This document shows positions 60,301 through 64,000 of a stretch of DNA of 64,000 nt, in pieces. The first letter of the stretch is position 1; the number at the start of each line of letters is the position of its first letter. The notes under the pieces were generated by a model. That model was not told the DNA's origin. It did not search any database and worked only from the letters and a program-made list of their open reading frames with translations. Both the position numbers and the translations under genes were made by a program. The stretch comes from Rhabditoides inermis (taxonomy: Eukaryota; Nematoda; Chromadorea; Rhabditida; Rhabditidae), in contig CAWZYM010000190.1 of the NCBI GenBank assembly GCA_963966185.1, positions 438,311-502,310 of the forward strand, in the 5' to 3' direction.

Positions 60301-63300
60301 GGAATGTGGTTTCAGACTCAAGCTCAGTTGGTACCTGAGATGCAGGATTCTATCTGACAGCTCATTTGCATAACTCCTTATAGGGGTTTACTAAGAATTC
60401 GCCATTTGAACATAGAATCTGACCGATGATTATTCTATGTAAAGTATGCTTCGTTTTTGAGTTACTGAGTTCTCCTTTTAGAGTTAGGCTACGGTAGAGA
60501 TCGTGATTTAAATTTTAGTATTTCACCTCAATTGCATACCTCCAATTACAGTTAATTTGTATCTCTGTCAGTTTTGATGCTACAAGTAAACGAAAAAGTA
60601 AACAAGTTCAAAACTTATTCTAAATGTGTCTAAGATGCACTAGAAGATGAGTTGGTTCGTTGGTTCCTAGATTCTCGTGCAGCAAAAGATCAAATTCAGT
60701 CCCTTCATTAGAACCAAGTCGATTCCTGCGTGGCCGATTCCTTGGTCTGCAGGGTTTTATGCACTTTTGAACGATCGCCACGTCTTCAGATTCAGTCGTG
60801 GTAGATTCTGAGAACTGTCAGTGATTCTAGACGTGTATCACTATGCGTTCGATTAGTCTCGACTCTCTAACACTTTTCTACGATTTATTACGAATTTTCA
60901 AAGTTTTCGGTCCTTGAACCCGAATGGTGCAATGACCGTCTTTTTTCAATGGAAGTTGGCCGAAATTTCGGCCGTTGGCCGATATTTTCGCTTATGTCAC
61001 AATTGAGAGTTGGATTTCACAATTTATTGATCAGTACACTCATATCATCTACTATGAATATTTTCAGAATTTTATCAAAGTTTTGAATTTTTGAAGTTTC
61101 CACCGCCTCCCCCTATAAAATTTGCTATGGTGTCTGCGTGTTTGTCGTTCCTCATTTGCACAGAGCTTCCCGCTACAGCTACTGGAATGTGGTTTCAGAC
61201 TCAAGCTCAGTTGGTACCTGAGATGCAGGATTCTATCTGACAGCTCATTTGCATAACTCCTTATAGGGGTTTACTAAGAATTCGCCATTTGAACATAGAA
61301 TCTGACCGATGATTATTCTATGTAAAGTATGCTTCGTTTTTGAGTTACTGAGTTCTCCTTTTAGAGTTAGGCTAACGGTAGAGATCGTGATTTAAATTTT
61401 AGTATTTCACCTCAATTGCATACCTCCAATTACAGTTAATTTGTATCTCTGTCAGTTTTGATGCTACAAGTAAACGAAAAAGTAAACAAGTTCAAAACTT
61501 ATTCTAAATGTGTCTAAGATGCACTAGAAGATGAGTTGGTTCGTTGGTTCCTAGATTCTCGTGCAGCAAAAGATCAAATTCAGTCCCTTCATTAGAACCA
61601 AGTCGATTCCTGCGTGGCCGATTCCTTGGTCTGCAGGGTTTATGCACTTTTGAACGATCGCCACGTCTTCAGATTCAGTCGTGGTAGATTCTGAGAACTG
61701 TCAGTGATTCTAGACGTGTATCACTATGCGTTCGATTAGTCTCGACTCTCTAACACTTCTCTCTACGATTTATTACGAATTTTCAAAGTTTTCGGTCCTT
61801 GAACCCGAATGGTGCAATGACCGTCTTTTTCAATGGAAGTTGGCCGAAATTTCGGCCGTTGGCCGATATTTTCGCTTATGTCACAATTGAGAGTTGGATT
61901 TCACAATTTATTGATCAGTACACTCATATCATCTACTATGAATATTTTCAGAATTTTATCAAAGTTTTGAATTTTTGAAGTTTCCACCGCCTCCCCCTAT
62001 AAAATTTGCTATGGTGTCTGCGTGTTTGTCGTTCCTCATTTGCACAGAGCTTCCCGCTACAGCTACTGGAATGTGGTTCAGACTCAAGCTCAGTTGGTAC
62101 CTGAGATGCAGGATTCTATCTGACAGCTCATTTGCATAACTCCTTATAGGGGTTTACTAAGAATTCGCCATTTGAACATAGAATCTGACCGATGATTATT
62201 CTATGTAAAGTATGCTTCGTTTTTGAGTTACTGAGTTCTCCTTTTAGAGTTAGGCTACGGTAGAGATCGTGATTTAAATTTTAGTATTTCACCTCAATTG
62301 CATACCTCCAATTACAGTTAATTTGTATCTCTGTCAGTTTTGATGCTACAAGTAAACGAAAAAGTAAACAAGTTCAAAACTTATTCTAATGTGTCTAAGA
62401 TGCACTAGAAGATGAGTTGGTTCGTTGGTTCCTAGATTCTCGTGCAGCAAAAGATCAAATTCAGTCCCTTCATTAGAACCAAGTCGATTCCTGCGTGGCC
62501 GATTCCTTGGTCTGCAGGGTTTTATGCACTTTTGAACGATCGCCACGTCTTCAGATTCAGTCGTGTAGATTCTGAGAACTGTCAGTGATTCTAGACGTGT
62601 ATCACTATGCGTTCGATTAGTCTCGACTCTCTAACACTTTTCTACGATTTATTACGAATTTTCAAAGTTTTCGGGTCCTTGAACCCGAATGGTGCAATGA
62701 CCGTCTTTTTTCAATGGAAGTTGGCCGAAATTTCGGCCGTTGGCCGATATTTTCGCTTATGTCACAATTGAGAGTTGGATTTCACAATTTATTGATCAGT
62801 ACACTCATATCATCTACTATGAATATTTCAGAATTTTATCAAAGTTTTGAATTTTTGAAGTTTCCACCGCCTCCCCCTATAAAATTTGCTATGGTGTCTG
62901 CGTGTTTGTCGTTCCTCATTTGCACAGAGCTTCCCGCTACAGCTACTGGAATGTGGTTTCAGACTCAAGCTCAGTTGGTACCTGAGATGCAGGATTCTAT
63001 CTGACAGCTCATTTGCATAACTCCTTATAGGGGTTTACTAAGAATTCGCCATTTGAACATAGAATCTGACCGATGATTATTCTATGTAAAGTATGCTTCG
63101 TTTTTGAGTTACTGAGTTCTCCTTTTAGAGTTAGGCTACGGTAGAGATCGTGATTTAAATTTTAGTATTTCACCTCAATTGCATACCTCCAATTACAGTT
63201 AATTTGTATCTCTGTCAGTTTTGATGCTACAAGTAAACGAAAAAGTAAACAAGTTCAAAACTTATTCTAAATGTGTCTAAGATGCACTAGAAGATGAGTT

Positions 63301-64000
63301 GGTTCGTTGGTTCCTAGATTCTCGTGCAGCAAAAGATCAAATTCAGTCCCTTCATTAGAACCAAGTCGATTCTGCGTGGCCGATTCCTTGGTCTGCAGGG
63401 TTTTATGCACTTTTGAACGATCGCCACGTCTTCAGATTCAGTCGTGGTAGATTCTGAGAACTGTCAGTGATTCTAGACGTGTATCACTATGCGTTCGATT
63501 AGTCTCGACTCTCTAACACTTTTCTACGATTTATTACGAATTTTCAAAGTTTTCGGTCCTTGAACCCGAATGGTGCAATGACCGTCTTTTTTCAATGGAA
63601 GTTGGCCGAAATTTCGGCCGTTGGCCGATATTTTCGCTTATGTCACAATTGAGAGTTGGATTTCACAATTTATTGATCAGTACACTCATATCATCTACTA
63701 TGAATATTTTCAGAATTTTATCAAAGTTTTGAATTTTTGAAGTTTCCACCGCCTCCCCCTATAAAATTTGCTATGGTGTCTGCGTGTTTGTCGTTCCTCA
63801 TTTGCACAGAGCTTCCCGCTACAGCTACTGGAATGTGGTTTCAGACTCAAGCTCAGTTGGTACCTGAGATGCAGGATTCTATCTGACAGCTCATTTGCAT
63901 AACTCCTTATAGGGGTTTACTAAGAATTCGCCATTTGAACATAGAATCTGACCGATGATTATTCTATGTAAAGTATGCTTCGTTTTTGAGTTACTGAGTT
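45304..64000 (+). repeat. tandem array of an 883-bp Helitron-like unit (about 21 copies)
   Basis: Units start (T of TCCACCGCC) at 45304, 46187, 47070, 47953, 48836, 49719, 50602, 51485, 52368, 53251, 54134, 55017, 55900, 56783, 57666, 58548, 59335, 60216, 61099, 61983, 62863 and 63745 (partial). The first 14 are exactly 883 bp and look identical. The unit starting at 58548 lacks about 96 bp at its end, and later ones carry 1-2 bp indels. Each begins CCCCTATAAAATTTGCTATGG, holds TCATTTGCATAACTCC, GTAAACGAAAAAGTAAACA and the palindrome GGCCGAAATTTCGGCC, and ends GAATTTTTGAAGTT without a hairpin. Part of it matches 13320-13680. A 37-codon frame starts at each TTTGCTATGG (first copy 45332-45445); I do not call it a gene. 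Confidence 0.92.

Overview
The window is eukaryotic, most likely from an invertebrate animal; I cannot name the species. Genes are split by short GT-AG introns (mostly 50-250 bp), and no bacterial signals are seen. Nearly everything in it is repeat or mobile DNA. The main find is a 20.2-kb Helitron-like element (25117-45303) with three intact-looking genes.

Layout: (1) 1-9815, a 159-bp tandem satellite with a 3,023-bp (19-monomer) higher-order period. (2) 9816-25116, a head-to-tail chain of non-autonomous Helitron-like units, most starting TC and several ending in a 41-43-nt hairpin that closes with CTAG. The first unit enters the satellite exactly between A and T. Two units are split by members of a second Helitron-like family (15456-17256 on +, 18279-19189 on -), which begins with a long fold-back and ends with a hairpin plus CTAA. 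(3) 25117-45303, the large element. It has the same kind of left end as the 2-kb units and a 43-nt hairpin with CTAG at its right end. (4) 45304-64000, about 21 tandem copies of an 883-bp unit with the same kind of left end but no terminal hairpin.

Genes of the large element: on the minus strand (26893-28654) a 9-exon gene encodes a 444-aa type I membrane protein with signal peptide, R-N-K-R furin-like site, adjacent hydrophobic segment, heptad-rich stretch, N-glycosylation sequons, cysteines and a C-terminal membrane anchor, which is the layout of a class I envelope fusion protein. On the plus strand (29573-43705) a gene of about 66 coding exons encodes a protein of about 2,595 aa: macro domain, two tandem C48/Ulp1-like protease domains (the first lacking its catalytic residues), 23-aa arginine-rich repeats, zinc finger, HUH-type Helitron Rep and a Pif1-family helicase. 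On the minus strand (44328-44820) a 2-exon gene encodes a 142-aa membrane protein. The first two genes diverge from a 0.9-kb region with duplicated CRE/CCAAT/GC-box modules.

Interpretation: replication and transposition functions (Rep, helicase) sit with modifier domains (macro, protease) and two surface-type membrane proteins between one pair of Helitron-like ends. This suggests a rolling-circle transposon that has taken on virus-like equipment. The reading frames are read directly from the sequence. The element boundaries and the virus-like role are inference. Part of the repeat structure, above all the near-identical 883-bp array, could be affected by assembly.
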